A stretch of DNA of 64,000 bases from Tachypleus tridentatus (Eukaryota > Arthropoda > Merostomata > Xiphosura > Limulidae), in NCBI RefSeq assembly GCF_004210375.1, contig NC_134825.1, positions 68,873,558-68,937,557 on the forward strand, written 5' to 3'. The notes under the pieces were generated by a model that worked only from the letters and a program-made list of their open reading frames with translations, was not told the DNA's origin and searched no databases. The position numbers and the translations under genes are program-made. Of this stretch, positions 25,201 to 37,200 are shown in pieces (position 1 is the stretch's first letter; every line of letters begins with the position of its first letter).

Positions 25201-28200
25201 TTCCAGGCCACGAATGTCTTCATTATCACTCTCGTCCGTTACAAGTAAGCTTTCATTATCATCTGGCTCAAACTCTTTGTCACTCTCTTCATCGTTAAAA
25301 ATAATATTGATTACTTCTTTAGTGGTATAAGCTTTTCTTTTTGGCATTGTAACAATGTCGCAAGTATTAACAGAATATGCAATGAAGACGTCTTCTACAA
25401 CAATGAACAGTATGATCTACACAGGCTAGAAAACAAAGAAATCACGTGACCACAGGTTTAAATACCTGCTGAGAATCCCAAGTAAACAATGAATACACGT
25501 GGTTCTAGCCTCAAGTAGGTCTACAGGCCTGTGTGATTATGATATAATTAGCCACGAGGGCATGTTGTTTACATCTTGTCGACGAAGATTGCCTGCCGTG
25601 CTGAGCCTTCACGTCGACTGCGGTCGCCAACTGCGCCGAAAGGGTTAAGTAATGAGTTCTTGACCAACAGTGTTTGAACACTCCTAAAAACATAAATAAC
25701 ACAAGCCTGTGATAGTTTTATTGTCTTGAAATTTTTACATGTTCGACAGTAATTCCTGTGCACTGAGTCCAAAAAGATCCATTTCCTCCATCATGTACTT
25801 TTCATTGAAACTGAGTCACATTCTTTTATGTAATCTTGATGACAATAAACCCACTTTTATTTCAAGTGTTAACATCCATACCAGCTGTTCTGAGATACAG
25901 GAGTCACATTGTGTTGTGCTTAAAATGTTGACAACCACTGACAATGCATTTCTCTAGACCAATCATGATGTGAAAGTTAGGAATTATTCTAGAACGCACA
26001 AGAAACACACTATTAGTAAATAAATAGTTAACAGGCTGCATGTGTCACTTCTAGATCTGGTGACAGATTTGGGCCTACCAAAGGATTCTTCAGAGATTTT
26101 GGGGTCCAGACTTCAGGCTAAGAACTTACTTTCTCCAAGAAAATTATTTGACTGGTACAGAAATCGAGAAAAGTTTGCTTTTTTACAAGATGATTTACTA
26201 GTTTACTTCAACAATACTGCTGAATTAATACAAATGCTAGGAGCAGCAGACTTTGAACAAAGTGAGTGGCATTGTTCATTTATTCCTTCAAAAGAAGTCT
26301 AAAGGTTGTTCTCCTTCACAATGGCAACATCTCTGTATTTATTACTATTGCTTATTCAGTTGAATTGAAGGAAAAAATGAAACTCTTGCACTTCTTTTTA
26401 ATAAGGCCAAATCAACTTCTATGAATTTAAAATGGTAAGAGGCAACTTTATTGTCTTCTGAAATTCTGATATCCTGTATGTTAATAATACAAAATTAAAT
26501 TATATTTATTAACCATGTCCTGTTACATTGAGAGATACTAGCTTCATAATTTCTTTTAAAATACAAATCTTATTTTTTTCTTATAAGCAGTGAAATAGTT
26601 ACATTTTTCATCCACAAAAAATCTACAGTATATTTACAAACTTCTAAAATATCAAAATTGTAACCTTTATCTTTGATATCATATAGTTAAATGTTCTTAT
26701 TTGTATACTTAATTATAAACCAATCTCTCTTCTTCTCTTTAAGAATGCAGAAACTTTTTGTCCTCTGAGTATTTTACACTCTTTATATTTAATCTATTAT
26801 AGAAATGTATAACAGTTTATTTTTTCAAATACATACAGTTTCAGTATAGGAAAATTAAATCTTTATTTCAAAATAGGAAGATCATAACTTCTGATACTGC
26901 ACTTCCCTTTTCTCACAAGACTAGCTAGAATCCTACATTGATTCAGAGGAGGAGCTGGTGCAATGGTAAAATAGACATACTCCTCCAAAGCATCTAAATG
27001 GACACCTCCATAGATGAGAGAGTCCAACTGGAAGACCTGAAGAAAGGAACCATATAACTTCTGAACCAGGTATACTCTTTGACCCTGTGTGGAATGTGTG
27101 AGATATCACAGCAGAAAATGAGAGGAGCACATCCAAGTGGAAGAGAATATAGTTGGAATATGATCCTAACCATGAAAGATACTGTAGCTCATTCCCACAA
27201 GGATGTATCCCTGGGTGTAGAGTTGTTAGGGTGCAGTAGACCATACTTGCTAAGTGAACTGCATCCAAAACTTTCTTGCTGTGTGTCAATATCCACACAA
27301 GGATAGGATGAGAATCACACAATCTTCATCTGAAACCCAAGAACTGGGGAATTAAGAATCACTCTGATTTCCAGGTATGATACAAGGATTAGTTCTGAGC
27401 TACCAAACGGCAACTTGACATTCAGTTTTGAAAGGATGTCTATCACATGCAATCAACTCCCCTAACCGTAAAACAGGTTGTGACCATTCAAGTGGAAACA
27501 ACCTTCCCATAAGAGAATGAGGGAGAGCCAAGAACAGAACCAGAACAATCCCATGTACTACTGCTGTGACCCACAAAATAAAGAGAGGAAGATGGAAAAC
27601 CCGAAACCTGTGTGACGACTTACATTGATTGACTCACTCTAAGTCCAAGTCCTGCTTGCAGGCTACCAACATCCATGTGAGGGTAGGATGAGGGCTCCCA
27701 ATTTCTTCAATCAATGTATGGCAGAGATGGGCAGCTTCCCTCTTCTGCTTTACTCAGGAAGTCCATGGGTGGTACAGTACAGAACAAATGAATTTATGAA
27801 GCAAACATCGTGAAGCACCCCATCTCAAGGGTAAGTATTGTGAAAATCCATGCAGTATGGATTTAGAGCTTAAGAATGCATGGTTAGACACCACTCACCA
27901 CAGAAACAGTTCTATGTACCAAAAAGTAGATAAAGGTTCCTGAAAAAAGGAAAGTATGAATAAAATTTACCAGTTAGAGTCACATCAAAATCTGAAGCAC
28001 AGCCCCAGGTAGTAGACAAAACTCCAATATGAAGAAGATAATGGGAAAAGAATGTACTAGGAATGGTCCAGATGCAACATTGCAGAATCTCCTATATTAG
28101 ATGACAAAGCCAAGAGGCAAGGGAAAGAGTGAGGTGTAAGATCTGGGAGAAATGAATATGTCAGTTAAACCACAAGGTAGACCAAATTGGTAAGGGTACA

Positions 28201-31200
28201 AGGTGAAAGACCAGGATGGAAGGACAATTGCCAATGGATCAAGAGTTGTGAACTTGTACCCTGGAAGGGAGCAATACAGGCTATTTAAGAAGGAAGAGCC
28301 CTGATCAGACAAAGAAACCTAACCAGATCTGGTTAAGAGTAAATATGTTAAATAGAAATAAGACAAATAGAATAAAAGGAGGAACAGTCTTCCCAAGCTG
28401 CCAAGGTCTTCATGAGGAAGGAATGATCCACATGAAGGAAAAGCCAGATAGGGTGATGAAAGTTGCATGAAATGTCAATGGCATACAAATCTGACCTTTG
28501 ACATCCACAACCTAAGAAAAAGAAATGCATTTTACACGAAATATGGAGCATGAGGAAGTAGTTCTAGTGGAGCTTAATCAAGGGAATGTTGGATTACCTA
28601 AATGATCCAATCTGGGACAGGAAGACTTACCTGAAAGGAATGCATAAACAGAATAAGAAGAGGGGCAGTAAAAACCCTACTGTATTGGAAAAAAAAGGTA
28701 CTGGGTATAGGCCACATGAAATCCAGAAATTGAGGAGACTGAAAAGCCAAGAGAGAAATTTCTGCCATGTTAGACTTGTCAGTGAGAAATTCTTTGGTAG
28801 CATACCAATTGTATGGAAACAGCTAACAAGGAAGTACCTCGATGTGTGAAACAGGATGGTCAGGCATGAATAAGCAAAAAGTAAAGGTTGGGATGTAGGG
28901 CATGTGATTAAGGTTGACAAAGAAAGGGGAGAGAAGTGGACAAGGGATGATGGGGAGCAGTTGTTGTAACTTTGGAAGCCAAGGCTGAGTTGGCAAAGAT
29001 GGAGCAATCAAGTGAACAAGAGAAATATTCTAACAAAGGAATCAGATGGATAGGTACACATAAAGATAACTTCTGTGATCAATCCAGGCTGAAAACATCA
29101 TTTGCCAATGCCAGTGAATAAGGTACAGGTGACTAAAATAGAGGCAACTTGGTGTTGAGGTCCCTAGTAAATGCATCCCAGTGGGGAGAACCCCACTGAT
29201 GGTAAATATCTCTAAAAATGAGGATATCTAATGCCCACTCAGTGGGATATATCCAGTCAGGGCATAAAAGACTAGCCATAGCCATGACCCTGCACATCTC
29301 ACTTAATAGGGTGAACATAATGTACGAGGGTCCAGAATAAGAGATGAGCATCCAAAGGAATTATCCCCAGACAATGTCAGGTGAGAAGAAAAAACTGATG
29401 TGAGGCCTGACATATAGACAGAAGTTTGAGAACAGCTATATGCAAATTGTTTGGTCTGTAGTTCAATGGCCTGAAGTTCCCCAGTGACTGACCCATACTC
29501 TCCATCCCCAAAGGGATGCATCCATGAAAAGATGTATATCCATATGTGAAAAAGGAAGCAGCACACCAGCCCATGAATGGATTCAGTCCAGCCACCAATA
29601 CAGATCATTTTTCATGGAAAAGGAAAAGAATTCTGATCAAGGTTCCATCATTAATGAAGTGCCCAGTGAAGGGATTTCATATTGGCACAGTCAAGTTGGA
29701 CCAGTAATGTCATGGAAGGCCATACAAACAAAAGTGAATAAGCCTCGTGAGGAGTATGAGCTGAATCAAAAGTTCCATTAAACTAAGTCATAAAGCAGAA
29801 GGCAGTGCTTAACTGATATTCATATAAAAAAAGACCACAAAATAAAGGAAAGAATTCTCCCACCCAAGCCACCACATAAAGTAATTGCTGTGTAGGACTG
29901 GCCAATTCCTGTTTGGAATAAGCTGTTGTTGTAAAAATGAAATTACAGTTTCTGAGCATGTAGATACCATACAAAACATGTACGATGCCAAAGCAAGTTC
30001 GAAGAGAATAGCTCAAGATTGTAAAACCACCTCAAGCTGGACAAACCAAAGATAAAGACATAACTTGATGTCATCCACAACTCAGGTGAAAAAAAAGACT
30101 TAATTGTGAACTGGGATGATGAAATGACGTGGCTGAGCCATCATAAATCAATTATCAGCTGACAATCATTAGTTTTCTTGGAAACAATGAAAAAGACAGG
30201 GATAGAAACCCTTTGAAGTATGAGGATTGGTTGATTTGGTGTTTCATGGCACAAAGCAACTAGGCTATCTGTGCCAAACATCTGGTAAAAAGTTAAAATT
30301 AAGGTAAAACAGAACAAAGTTTAATATTTAACTTTAAAAAAACAACATAGCATTAAAACCAATTTTTACATCTTGTCTACAGCAATACAAGTTGTAAAGG
30401 ACTTTCCTGGAGAGTTTTGATAAATACAATTATGCTACAGAAAGTTCAAAAACCATTGTTAGTCACTTGAAGGAGCAGACAGTTTTAACTGTGGTGTTGG
30501 CAAACCCATTCCTGCAAATACTAATGTGGTCTGGTATCCAGAAAACTGGATAGAAGTAAATGTTAAAGAAAAATGGGCCAGTCAGTTTTGAATATTCGTG
30601 AGAACAGGGTGTGAACTAATGTGAAGCAATCCCAGGGCCAGTAAAAAACTAAGCGAGTCAGTATAAATAGTGCAATTTGAGTCCTGCTTAGCTTCTATGT
30701 GATCCAGGACAAGAGAAATGGCATACAGATCAGCAGTGAACACAGAAGCTGTAGAGGGGATTCTGCGGGCAACCACTGAACCACCAAACCATGGCAGAGT
30801 CCACACAGTCACCTGATTTTGATCCATCTGTATAAACAGGAATGGAAGGATGGTTTAAAAAATGTTCAGCAAATAACAGATGGTATTTCCAAGTGGGAGT
30901 GTCTGCTTTTTTCAGATGACTTAAAGATACATCACATTTGGGGACTTTAATAAGCTACAGAGGGATGGGCTGACCAGTGGATACAGCACTGTTAGCCATG
31001 GACAGACCCAATTTATCCCACTGCACCTGGCCAAAAGGAGCAATGACAGATCATTTGTTCTGAAAAAATATGGCCCACTGAGGAAGGAAAATACAACCCC
31101 AGGTAGGATGCTTTGGTAATGAAGAAGTTTGGAAGCATGTAGTAAAGACAGTTGCAAATGGCAAAGGTGCAAAGAAGGTTCATGAGACTCTGTGTATAAG

Positions 31201-34200
31201 CTCTGAAATGGGGAAGTGCAGAAAGCCCCGGTGCAGAGCTGTAGTCCTTAACGATGAATGGGGTCCAGCATCTTTAAGGCACAGACAAAGACCAGTGATC
31301 CATAGTCAAGTTTCTATCGAATAAGAGCACAATATATCTTTACCATAGAACATCAATCTGCTCCTCAAGTGGTGGAAGAGAGGACATGTAGGATGTTCTG
31401 TGCTCTTGTACATTTAACCCATAGCTGCTTGATGTGTGGTATAAAGGTCAGCTTACGGTCAAAGATAAGCCCCAAGAACTTTGTCCCAGGAACCACAGGT
31501 AGCACAACTTTACTAATACAGAGTTCAGGATCATGGTGAATACCCTGTTGGCAGCAAAAGTGCAAGCAAATGGTTTTAGAAAGAGAGAAGTTAAAGTTGT
31601 TTGCTGAGGTCCACTTCAGTAAACGATTGAGGGTAGACTGTAGCTGCTGCTCAATATACTTCATGTTCGATGACTGACGAGATGTGAAAGTCATCACCAT
31701 AGAGCCTGTTTGCAAAAGTAAGAGGGAGGTGTTCAGTGATGGCATTAATCTTTATATTGAAAAGTGTGATACTCAAAATACAGCCCTGAGGAACTCCAAA
31801 TTCCTGTTGAAAAAAATGGGAAAGTGTCAAACCCACACGAACTTGGAATCGCCTGTCCATTAAAATTTTTTAATAAAAATGGGCAAATGGCCACATAACC
31901 CGTATAAATGGAGGTCTCGCAAAATGCAGCATCTCGTAGCTTACATCATTAGGTCTGACCTATGAAGGGCCAGTTTGAGTTCCACCAGGGTAAAGGGATG
32001 ATTAGAGTAATCTGCCCGACTCTTGATGGTTAAGAAGGTGGAAGAAGAAGCAGAAGTGCTACATACCTGGAGCATCGTCGATACTCCAGATATCAGTACT
32101 TCCTGGCCATCAAAAAGCAAGATGAAGAGGGAGACAAAATTATATTGCCTACTGACCTTTTGAATCTTGTTCCATAGAACAAGACTAAAGGACAGACAAG
32201 GTGCACAAATATAAGTATAAGAACTGCTACTGGAAAGAGAAAGGTTGTGTTCAGAGAACACATGCTCTACAGAGTGACCCCTTCCATCAATATCAGCACT
32301 TCCCCAGAGGGGATGATGTCCATTAAAGTCCCCAGGATTAAAAAGGTAGAGAGCATCAAAGTCTAACTGATTGTAGGACTCTCCAGGCAACAGGTACAGA
32401 AAACAAACAGTGATGGCTACAGCCTCCAAGGGTGTGTCAAGTTGCAAAGACAAATGGGCAAATGCTGATCAAACAACAGTGCCACCCCTCCATTCACTTG
32501 TCCATTTCTGTATTGGCAGGTTTAAGAAATGTTTCCTGTAAGGAAAGACATTTAGATGGTAGGAAGCCATTAGTGCTTTGATGTCATCCAAATTAGAATC
32601 TAAACTTCTACAGTTTCATTGTATCAAGGTGACCATTTATTTATGTGTAAGCAAATTTGGTGTAGAGCCCTTCTGTTTACGACCACGTCTTTTTCTTTAC
32701 TGTCTTTATTCGAGGGAGGTCTATTGACCTCCATGGATCCTGCCCTGAGTCTTTGCTGTTGGAAGAGGATTCCAGCAACTGAGGACGTGAATGAATGATC
32801 ATTTTACATTTTGAAGTGGAAGAAGAAGATGTACCCGAGGAAATGCCTCTACCTGGAACAAAAGGAAGTGGATCTTGGGGGCAGAGATAGGTGTTGAAGT
32901 TGATTCATCAACTAATTTAACCATAGAGGTCAAAATACTTTTAATTTGGTTTGAGAATGATTCTTTTGGAGGCACAGAGAGATCCATCTGCACTCTGACT
33001 GTAGCAGTGGAATGAAGTGCAGCAGCATACATCTGAGATGAAGTGGTGGACAGCAACTTTCGAGCCTCAGGATAAGCAATGTTATGAATCATTTTCAAAT
33101 GCTGCACCTCTTCCATCCATTTAGGGAAAGAACGAAAGTAGGATGGATGAGAGCCATTGCATTTGACATGATGAGGGTCCGTTTCACACTCATGGGCAAC
33201 GTGATCCTTGCCGCTGCAACCATGACATAACGTCTTTGAGTTACCAAACTGCTGACACTGGAAACATCTGAGAGAGTTTGGGATGTATGACCATACCCTA
33301 CAATTAACATAACCTGCCTCACAGCAGAAACTCCTTGGGTGGAGAAATCAGCGAGAATTTCTAACTTGGGGATGTTCTTCAAATCCCTCTCAACACTAAC
33401 TCCTCGTGATAAATTCAAAGTAGCAAGAGGTGTAACCTCAATAGATATATCCCCAATTGCCTTTGAATGTAAGAGGAGTCCACTGTGTTAAGATGTGGAT
33501 GTTTCCACCAATATTTTACCAGAGTGAAGCTTCTTTACTAACTTTGGAGAGCCAGCAAGTCCCTTCAGTCACTTCTGAATGAAAAAAGGAGACATTTGCC
33601 CTAAAGGTTTGTCTGAAAGAATGAAGTTTAAGAAAATGAGGTGCAACTGGTGTTACAGATGTTGAGGATTGCTGCTCAGAATCTTCAAGACTTGGTCATT
33701 TACCTATGGGCAGTTTTTATTAGAAGTATCCATAATAAAAAAAGGAATATATCGGTGTCCACTGACCCCACCCGCCATAGAGCCCTATGAGGAGATGCAC
33801 TACAATGCCAAATAAAACACTTGCAACAATGCCAGGGTTTTGTGAGCATCAGATACCATGTCCACAACACCTGTTGAGGACATCCATCACTGGTACTTGA
33901 TTGACCCTAGCTGATGCGGACCAGCCAACTGATCCAAGGGGGGCCACCCAAAGGCTGCCCGTCTACAGTAATTTAAGGCCAAACTGGTGTGCTAAGGTTG
34001 GACCCCTCAACCACCAGGATCCTCTCCTCCTCTTGATGGGTCACCATGCCCAGAAAACATGTGGGTGGATGTTTAGATTCCAGAGGAGGTAAACTGAAAG
34101 AACAGAACCTTCCCTGAGAGGTCCCCTAATCATGTACAGGAATCCACACTGAGGGGAAGTATGAGGAAAAGGTTTGATTTTTCATTACAAGAACAATACC

Positions 34201-37200
34201 CAAATCTTTCCTGACAGATGCTGGTATGTCACAGGATCTCAAAAGGTAAAAGAGAAAGAGGAATTAGAGAAATATGAAGCTCTGACAGAAACAAACACAC
34301 TACAATATTTTTAAACATGTAATGTTAGGAAACTGAAATCCCTAAGAAAATTTAAGGGTAAATGGACCCAAGCCAGCATGACATCTGAGAACGAGATGTG
34401 GAGATGTGGGCAAAAGTGGAGAAGGAAGGACAAGGGTATATTTAGAAAACCCCACAGAATTGCTGCAGAGAGCCTGGGAAGAAGGAGTATGTAAGGACAT
34501 CAGGTATATGATTTGAAAGTCACCACCCAAATATGTAACCTAACAACCATTGATCTAAAACTGAACAGAGAGCATGATTTAAGGGAAAGGCAAAATAATC
34601 AAAAGTCCTTGGGTGACACAACATGCCAATCCCTTCATATAATTGTGAGGTGCACATATCAGTGAAAAGCTGAATATCGGGAAAAATAACACAAACCTAA
34701 AAAATAAAATCAATAAAGATCAAATTATCCTTAGAAGATTGCTAATCATTTGCATTCCAAACCTTTGAAAACTGCAGAGGCAAAAAAAAAAAAACCCATC
34801 AAAGTCCAGGGATAAAAGTTGAACGATGTATAATTCAATCTCCCAACAGACAAATAAATTCATCTTTGGGTAGCCCACACCTAAGGCCCGAGAAAAACAC
34901 TAGTCACTGCTGTAACATCCAAAGTGGTACTTCATAATGCATTGCACAGAGAGGTTTAACCAAACTCGAGTACAGAAATAGAGCTACTTCAAATAAATGG
35001 TAAAACAAATTAAGTTGAAAAATAACCACTCTGTGAGGAAAACAAGTCAAACATACAACAATAAACAAATGAAAGAGAATGTACAAGTTCTAATGCTACC
35101 AAACAAGAAGTGATAGTTTGGTATAGGTGCATAGGAATCATAAGTTATGCAAGTAAACTATGCTTTTATTAGTGGAGACGTTGCACATGATAAATTTACT
35201 TGTGAGACATTAGAATCACTTGATTCCAGTATGGGGGAGCAGAATGCTTGTAATATGCATAAAGAAAAAGTTCACATATATAGGAAGCAGCAATGAATGA
35301 GAATAGCTAATACTGGGAAAGGAGGGAAGTGCTATTTTAAAAGTACAGAAGCTTTTAAAATATTCTTAATGAGGCCAAGATGTAGGAATACTCACAACAG
35401 AAAGTTTCCAGGAAACAAATAGCTATGGATATATTAAACATTTCTAATATTTCTTTTAATTATTATTAATATACTTTACCATACATACTAACTTTATCTT
35501 GCTGCTGTTGCAAACTAAATTAAAAACTGATGACTATATGCCATAATTTAACACAAAACATCAGTAAATAACTTTGTAGCATTAATAGCTTTATGATTAA
35601 AACTAGCCTGAAACTTGTGCTGATGACCCTCAAAGGCTTCCATCATCATTAGCACAGACTCGAGCTGACGATCAAGACGTCTGTCATAACCGTTGAAACG
35701 ATACATGCTGCCACTGACATCAACCACCAATCGTAATCGTTTTGGTAGCTCCAGTGGACTGCCCAGCTATTTGTGGAAAAACGTATTAAACATGATTACT
35801 GATAAAAAATATAAGCAAACTATTTATAAACTGTTATTAAATTATAAATGTTTAATCTGTAATTACTGAAATGGTAGAAAACATTCTAATTAATTATCTG
35901 TAATTTTATTTAACCTAAACAGAACAACACATAAAGACAATCAGAGTGAACCTTTACATACTATTTTTTAGGAAATCATAAAATTACGAAAAAACAACCA
36001 AGCAACCAGTTTATTTTTTATTTATGTGTATATTTCTTCATATGATATTTCAGTTCTCTTATTTACCACAGGTAACTTGTATTTATAGGGTTATTTTAAG
36101 ATAAAGTAATATTAAATCACTAATTCATTCTTTGATGCAGATATTCACCACGCTGGTGATGAGAAAAAATAATTACATTGCATAGTTACTTACCTCAGGC
36201 TCTTGTTCTCCTCTCCGTTTGTATATTGATCGTTCTCCAGTTAAGCTCTCCACTAGTTTACTGTCATCCAGCTCACCTGAAGTCTGATGTCTAATCCACT
36301 GTCGTTCCTTCCCTTTAGCCTAGAAAATTAATATTATGCAAGAATTATAATCTGTGCATTACCCACAGAATCTAGTGCCCTTAACTCATTTTATACTGAT
36401 TAAAATCCATTCAGTATTCCTTACCTCAGCATTAAAGTCAAACTATTCTTAAACTACTCTGTAATATTTATAATTCATTCAGTATTCCTTATGTTAACAT
36501 TAAAATCAAACATCCTTAACCTACTCTATAACTGTACTAATTTATTTAGTATTCCTTTAATAACATTAAATCCAAGTAACCTTAGGACATTCTATAGTGA
36601 GTGATTTTAGGAAAAACTTAACATTAGCCAAAGCAGAATCTCTGTTTTAATCCAGTTATAGAATTCTGTAGTATCCATTTGTCAGCACAGTCCAAAAAGC
36701 ATGCTACTATTCTTAATTCTAAATCAAAAATCAAGAGAGCCAATATCAAGCAGCAACAACTTTCACTTTATTATTTATTACTGAGTATCTTTTCTTAACA
36801 CAAAGTACTCAATGTAAATAAAATGATTTTAATACCATTATATGAATGACTGATCTGATACCAGATCTCCTTCTGATAATCTTCTAAAAATGTTTTTGGT
36901 AATAATGTCGAACTCAATTTAAGTAGCATGTTCTCTCCAATTTTCAAATGAAAATGGAGATTTGTCATGCTAAAATTCCTTGCTTTTTTAATTAACATGC
37001 TATGTTATACACTAAATATTCAAAAATTTAACACCTGTTTACTAAGTAGCTACCATTTAGGATAGATAAAAATACAGTGTGTTGAAGTATGCATTCCTAC
37101 TGGTAGGCCCAATGTTGTCACTTTTACAGTAATGATAAGCCTGGAAATCCAAAAGTGTGAAATCTGAACTAATTTTGTTAAAAATATTGTGATTTACATA

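Larger units (their letters stand above)
23178..25648 (-). mobile_element. piggyBac-family DNA transposon (inactive, near full length)
   Basis: The termini are inverted: CCCTTTCGGTGC from 23182 and GCGCCGAAAGGG to 25644, one mismatch in 12. The right flank is the expected TTAA (25645-25648) and the left flank is TGAA, one change from TTAA. The length of about 2.47 kb is typical. A decayed minus-strand transposase fills the interior. It sits in the VWA8 12.5-kb intron, in the same orientation as the gene. Confidence 0.9.
30227..34155 (-). mobile_element. Jockey-like non-LTR retrotransposon (LINE), ~3.9 kb
   Basis: A 12-bp target-site duplication (GAAGTATGAGGA) stands at 30215-30226 and 34156-34167, which fixes both ends. 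Gag-like ORF1 and an endonuclease-RT-RNase H ORF2 follow each other on the minus strand. The 3' end carries the characteristic sequence GCCATGAAACACCAAATCAA. Stops and frameshifts make it inactive. It interrupts the RT of DIRS-like element 2. Confidence 0.88.
26926..35100 (-). mobile_element. DIRS-like retroelement copy 2, split by a Jockey-like LINE
   Basis: Minus-strand remnants run in DIRS order. An RT segment at about 30220-30150 reads IPVFFIVSKKTNDCQLIIDL. RNase H at 29540-29290 contains NNLHIAVLKLLS and GDNSF. The diagnostic DWIYPTEWALDILIFRDIYH, then GSPHWDAFTRDLNTKLPLF, lies at 29250-29133. A recombinase-side region (28980-28800) and a 3' tail follow. The tail at 27720-27780 matches the tail of DIRS-like element 1 at 17430-17500 in reverse complement. 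The RT is broken at 30226 by the LINE and resumes at 34168. The outer limits, 26926 and 35100, are guesses. Confidence 0.65.

Noticed and set aside
36795..36998. Minus-strand ORF as an extra VWA8 exon
   Set aside because: Flanking exons already join in phase with the conserved protein; this frame has no VWA8 similarity.
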